A stretch of 64,000 nt of DNA from Desulfomicrobium escambiense DSM 10707 (GCF_000428825.1 NZ_AUAR01000003.1:1-64000); one strand, 5' to 3'; counted from the first letter of the stretch, positions 45,487-56,493 are shown. The notes: a model not told the origin generated them from the sequence alone. A program made the numbers and translations.

Positions 45487-46395
45487 TCATACCTTTTCCA
45501 CCTTGGCCTTGCCCATGATGCCCGAGGGCCGGAAGATCAGGAAGACCACCAGCAGGGTGAAGGCGAAGACGTCCTCGTAGTCGCTCGAAATGTATCCCGT
45601 GGCGAAGCTCTCGGACAGCCCGAGGAAAAGGCCGCCGAGCATGGCGCCGGGGATGGAGCCGATGCCGCCCAGGACCGCCGCCGTGAAGGCCTTGATGCCG
45701 GCCAGGAAGCCGATGGCGAAGTTGACCATGCCGACATGGGAGGCGATGAGCACGCCGCCGAGGGCAGCCAAGGACGACCCGAGCAGAAATGTGATGGAAA
45801 TGACCTTGTCCGAGTCGACCCCGAGGAGCATGGCCATCTTGCGGTTCTGGGCCGTGGCGCGCATGGCCTTGCCCATCTTGGTGTACTTGATGAAGACCGT
45901 CAGCCCGGCCATGAACAGCGCGCTGGTCACGACGATGACGAAATCCGAGGATCCGAAGACGTGGGCCACGGGCTCCAGGAACTCGAAGTCCGGGATGAGG
46001 CGCGGAAAGGGCAGGAAGTCCGAGGTCTGAGCCAGGATGATGTAATTCTGCAGGAAGAGGGACATGCCGATGGCGGAAATGAGCGGCGAGAGGCGCCCGG
46101 CCCCGCGCAGGGGCTTGTAGGCGATCTTCTCCATGGTGTAGCCGTAGCCAGCGCAGTAGATGATGGCCACGACCGCGGCGATGACCAGGATGGCCGGGGC
46201 CGGAAACCCCAGGATGCCCAGCACGCCGGCCACGATGAGCCCCATGAAGGCTCCGAGCATGTAGACCTCGCCGTGGGCGAAGTTGATGAGCTCGATGATG
46301 CCGTAGACCATGGTGTAGCCGATGGCGATGAGCGCGTAGATGCTGCCGCGCGTCAAACCGCCTAGAAAAAGTTCGGAAAAATACTGCCAGTCCAT
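45487..46395 (-). CDS. livH: Branched-chain amino acid ABC transporter permease LivH
   Basis: Second permease subunit, 302 aa, about eight membrane segments. GLTRGSIYALIAIGYTMVYGIIELINFAHGEVYMLGAF-type N terminus (seen in shorter pieces as ALIAIGYTMVYG and INFAHGEVYMLG), and the coupling segment MRATAQNRKMAMLLGVD. A 107-base gap with a large palindrome separates it from livJ upstream. Confidence 0.95.
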   Translation of the reverse strand: MDWQYFSELFLGGLTRGSIYALIAIGYTMVYGIIELINFAHGEVYMLGAFMGLIVAGVLGILGFPAPAILVIAAVVAIIYCAGYGYTMEKIAYKPLRGAGRLSPLISAIGMSLFLQNYIILAQTSDFLPFPRLIPDFEFLEPVAHVFGSSDFVIVVTSALFMAGLTVFIKYTKMGKAMRATAQNRKMAMLLGVDSDKVISITFLLGSSLAALGGVLIASHVGMVNFAIGFLAGIKAFTAAVLGGIGSIPGAMLGGLFLGLSESFATGYISSDYEDVFAFTLLVVFLIFRPSGIMGKAKVEKV

Positions 46396-46445
46396 GTTTC
46401 CTCGTCCGATCCGGGCCGGATCGCTCCTTGCCGTCCTGTTGAAAG

Positions 46446-46477
46446 AACCGAGGGACAGGCTAGCCTGTCCCTCGGTT
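46446..46477 (-). terminator. Perfect 32-base palindrome between livJ and livH
   Basis: Sixteen bases starting AACCGAGGGACAGG are followed exactly by their reverse complement. On the - strand the stem ends in TT then CTTTC, a weak U tract. It sits just after the binding-protein gene, where a partial terminator or 3'-end stabiliser would raise livJ over the permease genes. Confidence 0.75.
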
Positions 46478-46501
46478 GAATCTCGATAACCCTGAAAACC
46501 T

Positions 46502-47614
46502 CTACTTCAGTTCCACGTACGCGCCGTTCTGGACCTGGTACATGGAGAAGCCCACACCCTCGGCGTCGCCGCGGGCGTCGAACTTGATGGTGCCGACGGT
46601 GGTGTCGACCTTGTCCGTGCGCAGCACGTTCATGATCTTGTCGGACTCGGTGGAGTCGGCCTTGTCGATGGCGTTGACCAGGGCCTGCATGGCAGCATAG
46701 GCGGCGTCGAAGAACGCGCCGGGCTCGGTGCCGAACTCGGTCATGTGGGCGGCGCGGGCGGCCTTGTTCATTTCCAGGCCGCTGACGTCCTGGGGACCGG
46801 AAGCGTACACGCCCTCGGCGTCGGCGCCGGCGACCTTGATGAAGGTGTCATCCTTGACGCCGTCATCGGAGATGAACTTCACGTCGACGCGCTTCTTCTT
46901 CAGCTGGGCTACGATCTTGGAGGCTTCCGGGTGGTAGCCGCCGAACATGACGGTGTCCGCGCCGGACTGGCGGATCTTCTGGACCACGGAGGAATAGTCC
47001 ACGGCGCCGGGGGTCACGCCCTCGAACAGCACCACTTCGGCCTGGCCGCCTTCCTTGATGAACTTCTGGGCGTATTCGGCATAACCCTTGCCGTAGTCGC
47101 CCTTGTCGTGCAGCACGGCGATCTTCTTGGCGCCCAGCTTGGCGAGGGCGAAATCAACGCCGAGCTTGGCCTGGGAGTCGTCAGAGGCGATGGTGCGGAA
47201 GAAAGTCGGGTACTGGCCGCTCTGGGTCAGTTCGGGGTTGGTCGCCGACGGGGACATGGTCACGACCTTGGCCTCGGTGTAGATGGGCAGGGCGGCCTTG
47301 GTGGCGCCGGAACAGATGTGGCCGAGGACGACGACAGCGCCGTCGGAGACCAGCTTGGTCGCGGCGTTGGTGGCCTTCTCGGGCTTGCACTCCTCATCCT
47401 GAACCAGAAGCTCGATCTGCTTGCCGTCGATGCCGCCCTTGGCGTTGACGTCCTTGGCCACCAGCTTAGCGGCGTTGACCGTGGGCAGGCCGTAGGAGGC
47501 CAGGTCACCGGTGTGGGCGCCCGCAACGCCGATCTTGATGGTATCGGCACCGAAGGCCGAACTGGTCAGCAGGGACAGACACGCAGCGATCACGAGACCA
47601 GAAAAACGTTTCAT
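46502..47614 (-). CDS. livJ: Branched-chain amino acid ABC transporter substrate-binding protein
   Basis: Periplasmic Leu/Ile/Val-binding protein, 370 aa. Signal peptide MKRFSGLVIAACLSLLTSSAFG with cleavage before ADTIKIGV; the type I periplasmic fold follows with AGAHTGDLASYG and FFRTIASDDSQ near the ligand cleft. A longer frame begins at 47626, but GGAGGAACTG directly precedes the ATG at 47614, overlapping the earlier codon. It heads the liv operon. Confidence 0.95.
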   Translation of the reverse strand: MKRFSGLVIAACLSLLTSSAFGADTIKIGVAGAHTGDLASYGLPTVNAAKLVAKDVNAKGGIDGKQIELLVQDEECKPEKATNAATKLVSDGAVVVLGHICSGATKAALPIYTEAKVVTMSPSATNPELTQSGQYPTFFRTIASDDSQAKLGVDFALAKLGAKKIAVLHDKGDYGKGYAEYAQKFIKEGGQAEVVLFEGVTPGAVDYSSVVQKIRQSGADTVMFGGYHPEASKIVAQLKKKRVDVKFISDDGVKDDTFIKVAGADAEGVYASGPQDVSGLEMNKAARAAHMTEFGTEPGAFFDAAYAAMQALVNAIDKADSTESDKIMNVLRTDKVDTTVGTIKFDARGDAEGVGFSMYQVQNGAYVELK

Positions 47615-47696
47615 CAGTTCCTCCACAATGTTCGGGTTAAGGGCAACAGATCACGGCTCGGTTCGAGCCTTTGTTCACGCGGCATCGAATCGAAAC

Positions 47697-47726
47697 CCGT
47701 TAGCATCAGCCCCTTGCCGGTGTCAA
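47697..47726 (-). promoter_or_regulatory. Possible sigma-70 promoter of livJ
   Basis: On the - strand TTGACA (47726-47721) is followed 18 bases later by TAACGG preceded by TGC, an extended -10 like arrangement. The -35 is perfect but the -10 is poor. Confidence 0.3.
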
Positions 47727-47740
47727 ACAGGATGGGTGAC

Positions 47741-47798
47741 GCCCCCCATAACGCTCGCGCATGGGGGGCCGAAGAGCGGCCGGCACGACACGCCGGCC
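47741..47798. terminator. Two hairpins at the end of the ccm operon
   Basis: GCCCCCCAT with ATGGGGGGC (47741-47749 and 47761-47769) and GGCCGGC with GCCGGCC (47778-47784 and 47792-47798) follow the TPR gene stop at 47807 on the - strand. No U tract, so termination is inferred from position and stem strength. Confidence 0.45.
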
Positions 47799-47806
47799 TG
47801 TGGGCA

Positions 47807-48388
47807 TCACTTCCCGGACAGTTCGCGGCGGGCGTTCTCGACCAGCTCGGGGTCGTCGGGAGCGGCGTCGACAACGGCCTGGAAATGCGCCGCGGCCTTG
47901 TCCGGCTGCGCGAGGTAGTGCTTGTAGATGACGCCCAGGTTGTAATGGGCGTGAAAATTCCCGGTCTCAATGGTCAGCATGCGTTCGAAGAGTTCGGCCG
48001 CCTCGGCGTACTTCTTGAGCTCGAACAGGCAGAACCCTTTCTGGTTGAGCGCCATGACGTCATCCGGGTGCTTTTCGAGGACCATGTCCCAGAAGGACAT
48101 GGACTTGTCCCAGGCCTGCATCTCCATGAAGGCCATGCCGAGACCGCGCATGGCCTCGACATCTTCGGGGTTGGCCTGCAGCTTCTGCATCATGGACGAG
48201 ATGCCGGACATGTCCCCGCCCATCTGTCCCATGCCGCCGGGCATCTCCCGGCGCTCCTCGTGCTGCACGATGGACGGGTTTTCCACCCGGTAGACCACGG
48301 CGGCAAAGACCATGACGCCCAGGCAGGCCAGAAGGAAAAAGACGGTCCTGCGGCGGGCGGCCTGGGGAAAGGCGTTATTCGTCTGCAT
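47807..48388 (-). CDS. Membrane-anchored TPR protein of the ccm operon (CcmI-like position)
   Basis: A 193-aa protein with one N-terminal membrane segment (about residues 14-34, TVFFLLACLGVMVFAAVVY), a Met/Gly-rich linker, and three TPR units from about residue 65 on. It probably presents apocytochrome or other partners to the heme-attachment complex, as CcmI does; this is inferred from topology and place. The frame runs to 48484, but ATG at 48388 has GGAGATACTCG before it. Overlaps ccmD by 14 bases. Confidence 0.85.
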   Translation of the reverse strand: MQTNNAFPQAARRRTVFFLLACLGVMVFAAVVYRVENPSIVQHEERREMPGGMGQMGGDMSGISSMMQKLQANPEDVEAMRGLGMAFMEMQAWDKSMSFWDMVLEKHPDDVMALNQKGFCLFELKKYAEAAELFERMLTIETGNFHAHYNLGVIYKHYLAQPDKAAAHFQAVVDAAPDDPELVENARRELSGK

Positions 48389-48506
48389 CGAGTATCTCCA
48401 GCTGCCGAACGCGGCGCTCCAGCACGCTGTGCTGTCGGGCCAGGAAAAGGACATATCCCCCGACGCCCAGCCAGATGCACACATTGGCGATAAAAAGGTA
48501 ATTCAT
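48375..48506 (-). CDS. ccmD: CcmD-like small membrane protein
   Basis: A 43-aa protein with one membrane helix (YLFIANVCIWLGVGGYVLFLA) followed by a basic/helical segment RQHSVLERRVRQLEIL, the CcmD layout. CcmD helps release holo-CcmE from the CcmABC complex. The ATG at 48506 has GAGAGGACTGTC before it; the longer open frame is not supported. It lies between ccmC and the TPR gene. Confidence 0.82.
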   Translation of the reverse strand: MNYLFIANVCIWLGVGGYVLFLARQHSVLERRVRQLEILDADE

Positions 48507-48516
48507 GACAGTCCTC

Positions 48517-49212
48517 TCATTGCAAGGTCTTTTCCTGAATCCTGACCAGGGCGGCCTCGACCCGGCGCGCGAACCCCGCGCCGTGGTAGCGGGCCAGGAC
48601 AAGGGCCGCGAACAGCGCGCCCCAGGCCAGAAGGTTGATCCACACCGTTGTCCACATCTCGGGTTCCAGCCCCCCGCTGCGCGAAGCGAGGACCGCCGGA
48701 TGGATGGAACGCCACAGCCGGGCCGACAGAAACACCAGCGGGACGTCCACGAAGGCGACGATGCCGAGCACCGCCCGCATCCTGGCGCCCTTGGCGCCGC
48801 CTGCGTCGGCGGCCCGCAGGACCAGATAGCCCGAATAGACGAACCACATGACCAGCGTCGTGGACAGCCTCGGGTCCCAGGTCCACCACGTGTTCCAGGC
48901 CGCCCGGCCCCAGATGGAGCCGGTGATCAGGGCCAGGCCGCTGAAAAGCACCCCGGCCTCGGCCAGCACCCCGGCCAGCACGTCCCACTTCTCCTTGCCG
49001 GTCCACAGGACCATGACGCTGGCCGCGAAGACGCCGAAAAAGGCGACAAAGCACCACCAGGCCAAAGGCAGGTGGAAGTAGAAAATCTTCTGCACCAGGC
49101 CCATGGTCATCTCTTCGGGCGCGTAGAACCAGATGGCATACTGCCCGACGGCCATGAGCACCATGGCGGCGACAGCTAAAAAAGTAAGCATTCTCGGATA
49201 GATGCGAAACAT
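48517..49212 (-). CDS. ccmC: Heme exporter/heme handling protein CcmC
   Basis: Places heme on CcmE in the periplasm. The 231-aa membrane protein has six hydrophobic segments, the tryptophan-rich WWD motif (AWNTWWTWDPRLSTTLVMW) and flanking His residues, FYFHLPLAWW and RSIHPAVL. The frame extends to 49296, but the ATG at 49212 has AAGGGG before it and gives the normal N terminus. Lies 10 bases after ccmB. Confidence 0.95.
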   Translation of the reverse strand: MFRIYPRMLTFLAVAAMVLMAVGQYAIWFYAPEEMTMGLVQKIFYFHLPLAWWCFVAFFGVFAASVMVLWTGKEKWDVLAGVLAEAGVLFSGLALITGSIWGRAAWNTWWTWDPRLSTTLVMWFVYSGYLVLRAADAGGAKGARMRAVLGIVAFVDVPLVFLSARLWRSIHPAVLASRSGGLEPEMWTTVWINLLAWGALFAALVLARYHGAGFARRVEAALVRIQEKTLQ

Positions 49213-49222
49213 ATCAGCCCCT

Positions 49223-49897
49223 TCATTCGCCCCGGAAAACATGGGGAAAGAGAAATAGCGCCGCGCCGGAAAAGACCGCGTCGAACGCCAGGACAAGCCC
49301 GAACCATTCCCCCAGGTCGGCCATGGGGACGCCCTGCATGAGGCCGACGCCGATGCGGATACCCCCCAGCAGCAGCGGGACCTGCAGCGGGAAGACGATG
49401 ATGGTCAGGAGCGCGTCCTTGGCGCCCTGCCCGTGCCCCATGGCGCCGATGAGGCCGCCCAGGATGCACAGCCCGAGATCCACGCCCAGGGCCATGAGCG
49501 CGAGCCCGCCGAGGCTCCCGCCGGGGTCGAGGCCCAGAAAGACCAGGGCCGCCGGAAAAAAGAAGACCTGGCACAGGGCGAGCAGGGCGAGCCCGGCCAA
49601 CGTCTTGCCCAGCCACAGGCCCTGCACCGGCAGCGGTGACAGGAGCAGGGCCGTGGCAGTGTCGTTCTCCTCCTCGAAGCGGAAGAGGAGCGAAAAGATC
49701 AGGACCACGGCAAAGGAGCTGCACAGCCAGAAGATGGCCATGGCCTGCTGCGGCGAAAAATGCTCACCCGGCGCCGCGGAAAGGCTGAAGATGAAGACCA
49801 GCAGAAGCCCCAGCAGCACGGCCTGCACGGGTCCCTGCCCCCCGGCGAAGGCCAGGCGCAGGTCCTTGGCCGCGATGGCCAGCCAGGGCGCGGTCAC
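49223..49897 (-). CDS. ccmB: Heme exporter membrane subunit CcmB
   Basis: Membrane partner of CcmA, 224 aa, six hydrophobic segments. The family pattern is seen in RFEEENDTATALLLSPLP and LVFLGLDP. The complex uses ATP to release holo-CcmE. Overlaps ccmA by 4 bases (ATGA). Confidence 0.93.
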   Translation of the reverse strand: MTAPWLAIAAKDLRLAFAGGQGPVQAVLLGLLLVFIFSLSAAPGEHFSPQQAMAIFWLCSSFAVVLIFSLLFRFEEENDTATALLLSPLPVQGLWLGKTLAGLALLALCQVFFFPAALVFLGLDPGGSLGGLALMALGVDLGLCILGGLIGAMGHGQGAKDALLTIIVFPLQVPLLLGGIRIGVGLMQGVPMADLGEWFGLVLAFDAVFSGAALFLFPHVFRGE

Positions 49898-50549
49898 GCC
49901 GCCTCCCTGGGGAATTCCCCTGCCGGGCCGAAATAGGTCATGGCCCGACCGGAAAGCCGCAACACCGTGTCCGCCCTCCCCAGATCCCGCTCCAGGTCGT
50001 GGGAGATCCAGACGATGCCGGCCCCTCTGGCCCTGGCCGCTTCGAGTTCGGCGTGCAGCAGGGCCTGGGAGGCCGTGTCGAGGCCCGTGGACGGCTCGTC
50101 CAGAAACAGCAGCTGCGGCTCGACGAGGAGCACCCGAGCCAGGGACAGACGCTGGGCCATGCCCCGCGAGAACGTGCCCGCGGCCTCCAGGGCGAAGCCT
50201 TTGAGCCCCACCCGTTCAAGAAGCCCGAGCAGGCCCACGTCGTCCAGACCGCGCCCGTAGACGCGGTTCCAGAACTCCAGGTTGCCCAGGGCCGAAAGTG
50301 CCGGATAGACGAAGGTCTGATGCCCCATGAAGGCCATGGCCCGGTCCTCGACCCGACGCTGCACGGTGCCGGATCGCGGCGGCAGCAGGCCGGCCATGAT
50401 CTTCAGGAGTGTCGACTTGCCCGCGCCGTTGGGGCCGGCCACGAGCATGATGCTCGCCGGCTCCAGGACGCAGGACACGCCCTTGAAGATCAGCCGCGAG
50501 CCGAAGAAGTGGCTGACGGCGCGCAGGTCGAGAAGCGTCCCGGAAGCCA

Positions 50550-50553
<4 letters not shown>
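49894..50553 (-). CDS. ccmA: Heme exporter ATPase CcmA
   Basis: ABC ATPase of the CcmABCD complex, 219 aa. Walker A GPNGAGKSTLL, signature FSRGMAQRLSLARVLL, Walker B LLFLDEPSTGLD and the switch His in WISHDLE are intact. A GTG at 50577 is also in frame, but the ATG at 50553 overlaps the ccmF stop, the arrangement used through this operon. Confidence 0.94.
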
Positions 50554-52433
<1,880 letters not shown>

Positions 52434-52482
52434 GAAACGGGGTATCCTCGCGGGGTTCTGGTTGCGGAAGAGAGAGGCGGGC

Positions 52483-52926
52483 CTAGCCCTGGTATCCGGG
52501 AGGGCGCATCTGCCCCTTCTCGTTCTTTTCGTATTTGGAGGGGCACTTGGTCAGCAGGGTCGTGGCTTCGAACTGCTTTGCGCCGGCCTTGAAGCGGCCT
52601 TCGAGGATGACTTCCACGCCGGCCTTGAAGGTGTCGGGGACGGTGCCGCGATAGGTGACGCGGATGGTCTTGGTCGGGTCGTCCTTGTCCTGGACGGTGA
52701 AGTCCACGCCCATGGACGCGGGGTCGCGGACGATGTCCTCGGCCGCCACGTTCCCGAAGAGCCGGGCCTGGGTCAGTTTCTCGGCCGGCATGGCCAGCGC
52801 CTCGGAAACATTGAGGAAGTAGACGGAATTCTGGGACAGCCCGCTGAAGATCAGGTATCCCACTCCGGTCGCGACCAGCAGGACGGCGGCCAGATAGACC
52901 CATTTCTGATTCTTGGAAGTGCTCAT
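52483..52926 (-). CDS. ccmE: Heme chaperone CcmE, CXXXY variant
   Basis: Carries heme to CcmF. 147 aa: an N-terminal anchor (residues 9-29), an OB-fold domain, and a flexible tail. The heme-binding site is C128-P-S-K-Y132, that is CXXXY instead of the usual HXXXY, the variant described in Desulfovibrio system I*. First gene of ccmEFABCD-TPR. Promoter lies in the 223-base gap shared with gmhB. Confidence 0.95.
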   Translation of the reverse strand: MSTSKNQKWVYLAAVLLVATGVGYLIFSGLSQNSVYFLNVSEALAMPAEKLTQARLFGNVAAEDIVRDPASMGVDFTVQDKDDPTKTIRVTYRGTVPDTFKAGVEVILEGRFKAGAKQFEATTLLTKCPSKYEKNEKGQMRPPGYQG

Positions 52927-53149
52927 GCAATCTCCGGTTTCAATGTGCCCCGGCTCCTAGCATGAACCGGCGCGACCTGTCACGACGCGAAGCGCGCTCG
53001 TCGCACGCGCTATCCACAACCAGACCCGTTTCGTCAACATTTTCGTCCAAGGCCCCCGGAAACCCGGTCCGGCCGGGGCCATTTCCTTTCTTGACCTGCA
53101 TGGATGAACCGATCAAAAAAGCCCGACACGAGCTTTTTCAAGGATACGC

Positions 53150-53764
53150 ATGACCCGCATCGAAACGATCATCCTCGACCGCGACGGAACGCTGATCGAA
53201 GAACGCCACTACCTGCGCGACCCGCAACTGGTCGCCCTCATCCCCGGTGCGGCCGCTCCCATGCGCCGTCTGGCGGAGCTGGGCTGCCGCTTTTTCCTGG
53301 CCAGCAACCAGAGTGGCATCGGCCGCGGGCTCCTGACGCCGGAAGACTATTTCGCCGTGCACGCCAGGCTGGAGGAACTGCTGCGGGCCGAAGGCATCGC
53401 CCTCGGCGGCGCGGCGTTCTGCCCCCACGGCCCCGGAGAGGATTGCTGCTGCCGCAAGCCCCGCACCGGCATGTGGGACGACCTCGCGGCCCGCTTCGGC
53501 CTGCGGCCCGAAACCACGGTCATGGTCGGCGACAAGATCGCGGACATCGCCTTTGGCCAGACGGCGGGCTGCGCCGAGACGGCACTGGTCCTGACCGGCC
53601 ACGGCCTCTCGGAAGCGGCCAGGCTCGGGCTCGAGCCCGTGCCGACTGGCGTGCGGCCCTGTCTTCCCGGACCGGGCCGGCCGGACTGGATCGCCCGGGA
53701 CCTGGGTAGCTATCTCGACCTGCTTGTGCAAAATAAGGGGCTTGTGCATGCACATCGGCTTTGA
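53150..53764 (+). CDS. gmhB: D-glycero-D-manno-heptose 1,7-bisphosphate phosphatase
   Basis: HAD-family phosphatase of the ADP-heptose pathway for LPS core. The 204-aa protein has the nucleophile and acid D10 and D12 in ILDRDGTL, the ASNQSGIGRG motif II, the zinc loop with C91, H93, C99 and C101, and GDKIADI motif IV. AAGGATACGC precedes the ATG. The last 17 bases overlap the next gene. Its LPS role fits the two transferase genes downstream. Confidence 0.93.
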   Translation: MTRIETIILDRDGTLIEERHYLRDPQLVALIPGAAAPMRRLAELGCRFFLASNQSGIGRGLLTPEDYFAVHARLEELLRAEGIALGGAAFCPHGPGEDCCCRKPRTGMWDDLAARFGLRPETTVMVGDKIADIAFGQTAGCAETALVLTGHGLSEAARLGLEPVPTGVRPCLPGPGRPDWIARDLGSYLDLLVQNKGLVHAHRL

Positions 53765-54887
53765 CGGCAAACGCTTCTTCCAGAACGTCACGGGCCTGGG
53801 CAACTACGCCCGCAGCACGGTCCTCGGCCTGGCCGAAAACTTCCCGCAGCACCGTTACACCCTCTACGCGCCACGCCTGGGCGGGCCATTTTGCACAATG
53901 CCCCTGCCGAACGCCCTGCATGTGCAGGAAGCGTGCCCGGTAGGCCGCGCCTTCCCGGCCCTCTGGCGCAGCCTGGCCATTCCCGTCGCGGCCTCCCGCG
54001 ACCACGTCGACATCTACCACGGCCTGTCCCACGAACTGCCGCTGACGAATTTTCCGCCGCAGGTCCGCACCGTGGTCACCATGCACGACCTCCTGTTCCT
54101 GACGCACCCCCACCTCTACCCCTGGGCCGACCGCAAGCTCTATGCCTGGAAGTACCGGCGCAGCTGCCGCCAGGCCGACCTCGTCGTGGCCATCAGCGCG
54201 CGGACCGCCGAGGACGTGCAGGAGCTCTTCGGCATCGGACCCGACCGCATCCGCGTGGCCTACCAGAGCTGCAACCCCGCCTTCTCGGCGCCCATGGACT
54301 CGGCAAACCTGGACGGCCTGCGCTGCCGCCTCGACCTGCCCAGGGATTTCGTTCTCTTCGTCGGCTCCCTCATCGAGCGCAAGGGCGTTCACACCCTGAT
54401 CGAGGCGGTTTCCCACCTCCCGCAGGGCGACCGGCCGTACCTGGTCATCGCGGGCACGGGCCCCCTTGAAGCGGCCCTGCGCGAACAGGCCAGGTCCGCC
54501 GGGCTCGAAAGCCGGACCCGCTTCCTCGGCCGGGTGGCCGACGCGGACCTGCCCGGCCTCTACCGGCTGGCCCGCGTCTTCGCCTACCCCTCCGTTGGCG
54601 AAGGCTTCGGCATCCCCATTCTCGAAGCCCTGGCCAGCGGCACACCCGTCGTCACCTCCACCGGCTCCTGCTTCGCCGAGGCGGGTGGCGACGCGGCCCT
54701 CTACGCCGCGCCCGCGGATCCCGGGGGACTGGCCGCGGCCCTGGCGCACGCCCTGGGGGACGAAGACCTTCGCCGCGACATGATCGAACGCGGGCTGCGC
54801 CACGCGGAAAATTTCCGGATCGAGCGCACCTCGGCCCGGCTCATGGACATCTATGAGGAACTGGCCGCCGGGGGAAATGCCCGATGA
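53748..54887 (+). CDS. GT4-family glycosyltransferase
   Basis: Retaining GT-B transferase, 379 aa, probably for LPS core or O-chain. MHIGFDGKRFFQNVTGLGNYAR opens the acceptor domain (glycine-rich loop), FVGSLIERKGVHTLIEA is the donor-domain entry, and GEGFGIPILEALASGTPV carries the catalytic E-x7-E. The frame opens at 53724, but the ATG at 53748 has AAGGGG before it. Overlaps gmhB (17 bases) and the next gene (4 bases, ATGA). Confidence 0.9.
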   Translation: MHIGFDGKRFFQNVTGLGNYARSTVLGLAENFPQHRYTLYAPRLGGPFCTMPLPNALHVQEACPVGRAFPALWRSLAIPVAASRDHVDIYHGLSHELPLTNFPPQVRTVVTMHDLLFLTHPHLYPWADRKLYAWKYRRSCRQADLVVAISARTAEDVQELFGIGPDRIRVAYQSCNPAFSAPMDSANLDGLRCRLDLPRDFVLFVGSLIERKGVHTLIEAVSHLPQGDRPYLVIAGTGPLEAALREQARSAGLESRTRFLGRVADADLPGLYRLARVFAYPSVGEGFGIPILEALASGTPVVTSTGSCFAEAGGDAALYAAPADPGGLAAALAHALGDEDLRRDMIERGLRHAENFRIERTSARLMDIYEELAAGGNAR

Positions 54888-55897
54888 CCGCGCGCCTGTC
54901 CAACCGCGAATGCGTAGTGGTGCGCCTGAGCGCCCTTGGCGACGCCATCCTGACCACTGGCGTCCTCGAATACTGGCGGCAGCAGGCCGGGCTGACCTTT
55001 CACGTGCTGACCAGGCCCGCGCTGGCCCCGGTCTTCGACCGCCATCCCGCCGTGCGCCGGGTGCTGACCGTGGGCGAGGAGGACCTGCACGGCCTGCGCT
55101 GGGCGCACTTCTGCCTCGGCCTGGCCCGCACCCACGGGCACATGCCGCTCATCGACCTGCACTCGAACCTGCGTACCCTGGTCCTGCGCACCCTGTGGCC
55201 CGGCCCCACCCGGACCTACGCCAAGCGCTCCCTGACGCGGCGGCTTTTCCTGGCCACGCGCCACCCGTCCCTGGCCGCACGTCTCGGCCGCGAGAACGTG
55301 CCCCAACGCTACAGCCTGGCCCTGGAGACGTCGGCCCCCGACGCCGCGCTCCTTCGCCCGCGCATCTTCCTGGGCGAGGACGAGACAGCCCGCGCCGGGG
55401 AAACCCTCGAACGCCTGGGCTTTTCGAACCCCGTGGCCGTACACCCCTATGCAACGCACCCGGCCAAAAGCCCGTCGCCCGAGGTCTGGCGCGCGGTGAT
55501 CCAGGAACTGGAACGCCGGGGCCGGGAGGTCATGGTCATCGGCCGCAACCCGGCACCGCTCCTGCCCGGCTCCCCGCACGATCTGACAAACGCCACGGAC
55601 CTGCGGGCCACGGCCGCCCTCATCGCCCGGTGCCGCTGCCTGGTCACGGGCGACTCGGGCCCCATGCACCTGGCCACCGGCGTAGGCACGCCCGTCGTCG
55701 CCCTCTTCGGACCCACCACCCGGGAATGGGGCTTCTACCCTTCGGGCCCGCGCGACATCGCCCACCAGATCGCCTGCCCCAAGGCGCCCTGCTCCCTGCA
55801 CGGGCAGGATGCGTGTGACCTCGGCAACGCCTGCATGAAAAGCGTGGAGCCTTCGCTTCTCATTGAACTCCTTGATTCTTTGGATTCCCTCAACTAA
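54884..55897 (+). CDS. GT9-family glycosyltransferase (heptosyltransferase-like)
   Basis: Predicted ADP-heptose:LPS transferase type, 337 aa. RLSALGDAILTTGVLEYWR is the GT9 N-terminal signature, DLHSNLRT the central one, and the C-terminal half carries VTGDSGPMHLATGVGTPVVALFGPT, the nucleotide-binding region. Coupled to the GT4 gene by an ATGA overlap. With gmhB it indicates heptose-containing LPS core. Confidence 0.9.
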   Translation: MTARLSNRECVVVRLSALGDAILTTGVLEYWRQQAGLTFHVLTRPALAPVFDRHPAVRRVLTVGEEDLHGLRWAHFCLGLARTHGHMPLIDLHSNLRTLVLRTLWPGPTRTYAKRSLTRRLFLATRHPSLAARLGRENVPQRYSLALETSAPDAALLRPRIFLGEDETARAGETLERLGFSNPVAVHPYATHPAKSPSPEVWRAVIQELERRGREVMVIGRNPAPLLPGSPHDLTNATDLRATAALIARCRCLVTGDSGPMHLATGVGTPVVALFGPTTREWGFYPSGPRDIAHQIACPKAPCSLHGQDACDLGNACMKSVEPSLLIELLDSLDSLN

Positions 55898-55910
55898 TTT
55901 CCCGTTCTTC

Positions 55911-55949
55911 TTGACGCCGCACCGGGATTTTATTAGTAATAATTATTAA
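55911..55949 (+). promoter_or_regulatory. perR promoter with a Per-box-like operator
   Basis: TTGACG at 55911-55916 is a good -35. An inverted repeat TTAGTAAT-A-ATTATTAA at 55933-55949 (7 of 8 paired) resembles the PerR box TTATAATNATTATAA and covers the expected -10 region. It predicts peroxide-responsive autoregulation. Confidence 0.65.
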
Positions 55950-55968
55950 ATTTTGACCGAGGTGCCCC

Positions 55969-56382
55969 ATGAAGGAACTTTTGGGTAAAGACATGCGCCT
56001 GACCAACCAGCGCAAAATCATCATGGAACAGCTTCAGTCCGTGACATCCCATCCCACGGCCGATGAAATCTACGGCATGGTCCGCGAAAAGATGCCGCGC
56101 ATCAGTCTCGGCACAGTCTACCGCAACCTCGAAGTGCTGAGCACCCTGGGTCTGGTGCGCAAGCTCGAGAACGCGGCCGGCCAGAAACGCTTCGACGGGG
56201 ACATGTCTCCCCACCACCATATCCGCTGCCAGGTCTGCGGCAAGGTCGGCGACATCTTCGACGCTCCGGACATTTCCGGGATCGAGGACGGGCTGACCAC
56301 GGATTTCGAAATCACCGGCGTCAGCCTGGAATTCTCCGGGATCTGCCCCGAGTGCCGAGCTTCCCGCGACCCCGAGCAATAG
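55969..56382 (+). CDS. perR: Fur-family peroxide regulator PerR
   Basis: Metal-dependent repressor that senses peroxide by metal-catalysed His oxidation. 137 aa: winged helix (residues 1-75), then the dimer domain. The structural zinc cysteines are C87, C90, C126, C129; predicted regulatory ligands by alignment to Bacillus PerR are H28, D76, H82, H84 and D95. Asp at 95, where Fur usually has Glu, favours PerR. It lies next to desulfoferrodoxin and other oxygen-defence genes, a likely regulon. Confidence 0.9.
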   Translation: MKELLGKDMRLTNQRKIIMEQLQSVTSHPTADEIYGMVREKMPRISLGTVYRNLEVLSTLGLVRKLENAAGQKRFDGDMSPHHHIRCQVCGKVGDIFDAPDISGIEDGLTTDFEITGVSLEFSGICPECRASRDPEQ

Positions 56383-56493
56383 CCGCATTTTCGCGGCCAA
56401 AGCCACGCAAACGCAAGAATGACTGGAACAGTATGCCGTTCTCTGCTACAGGTCCGGTGTAATCCATCATTTCGAATTCAACGGAGGTACAAA

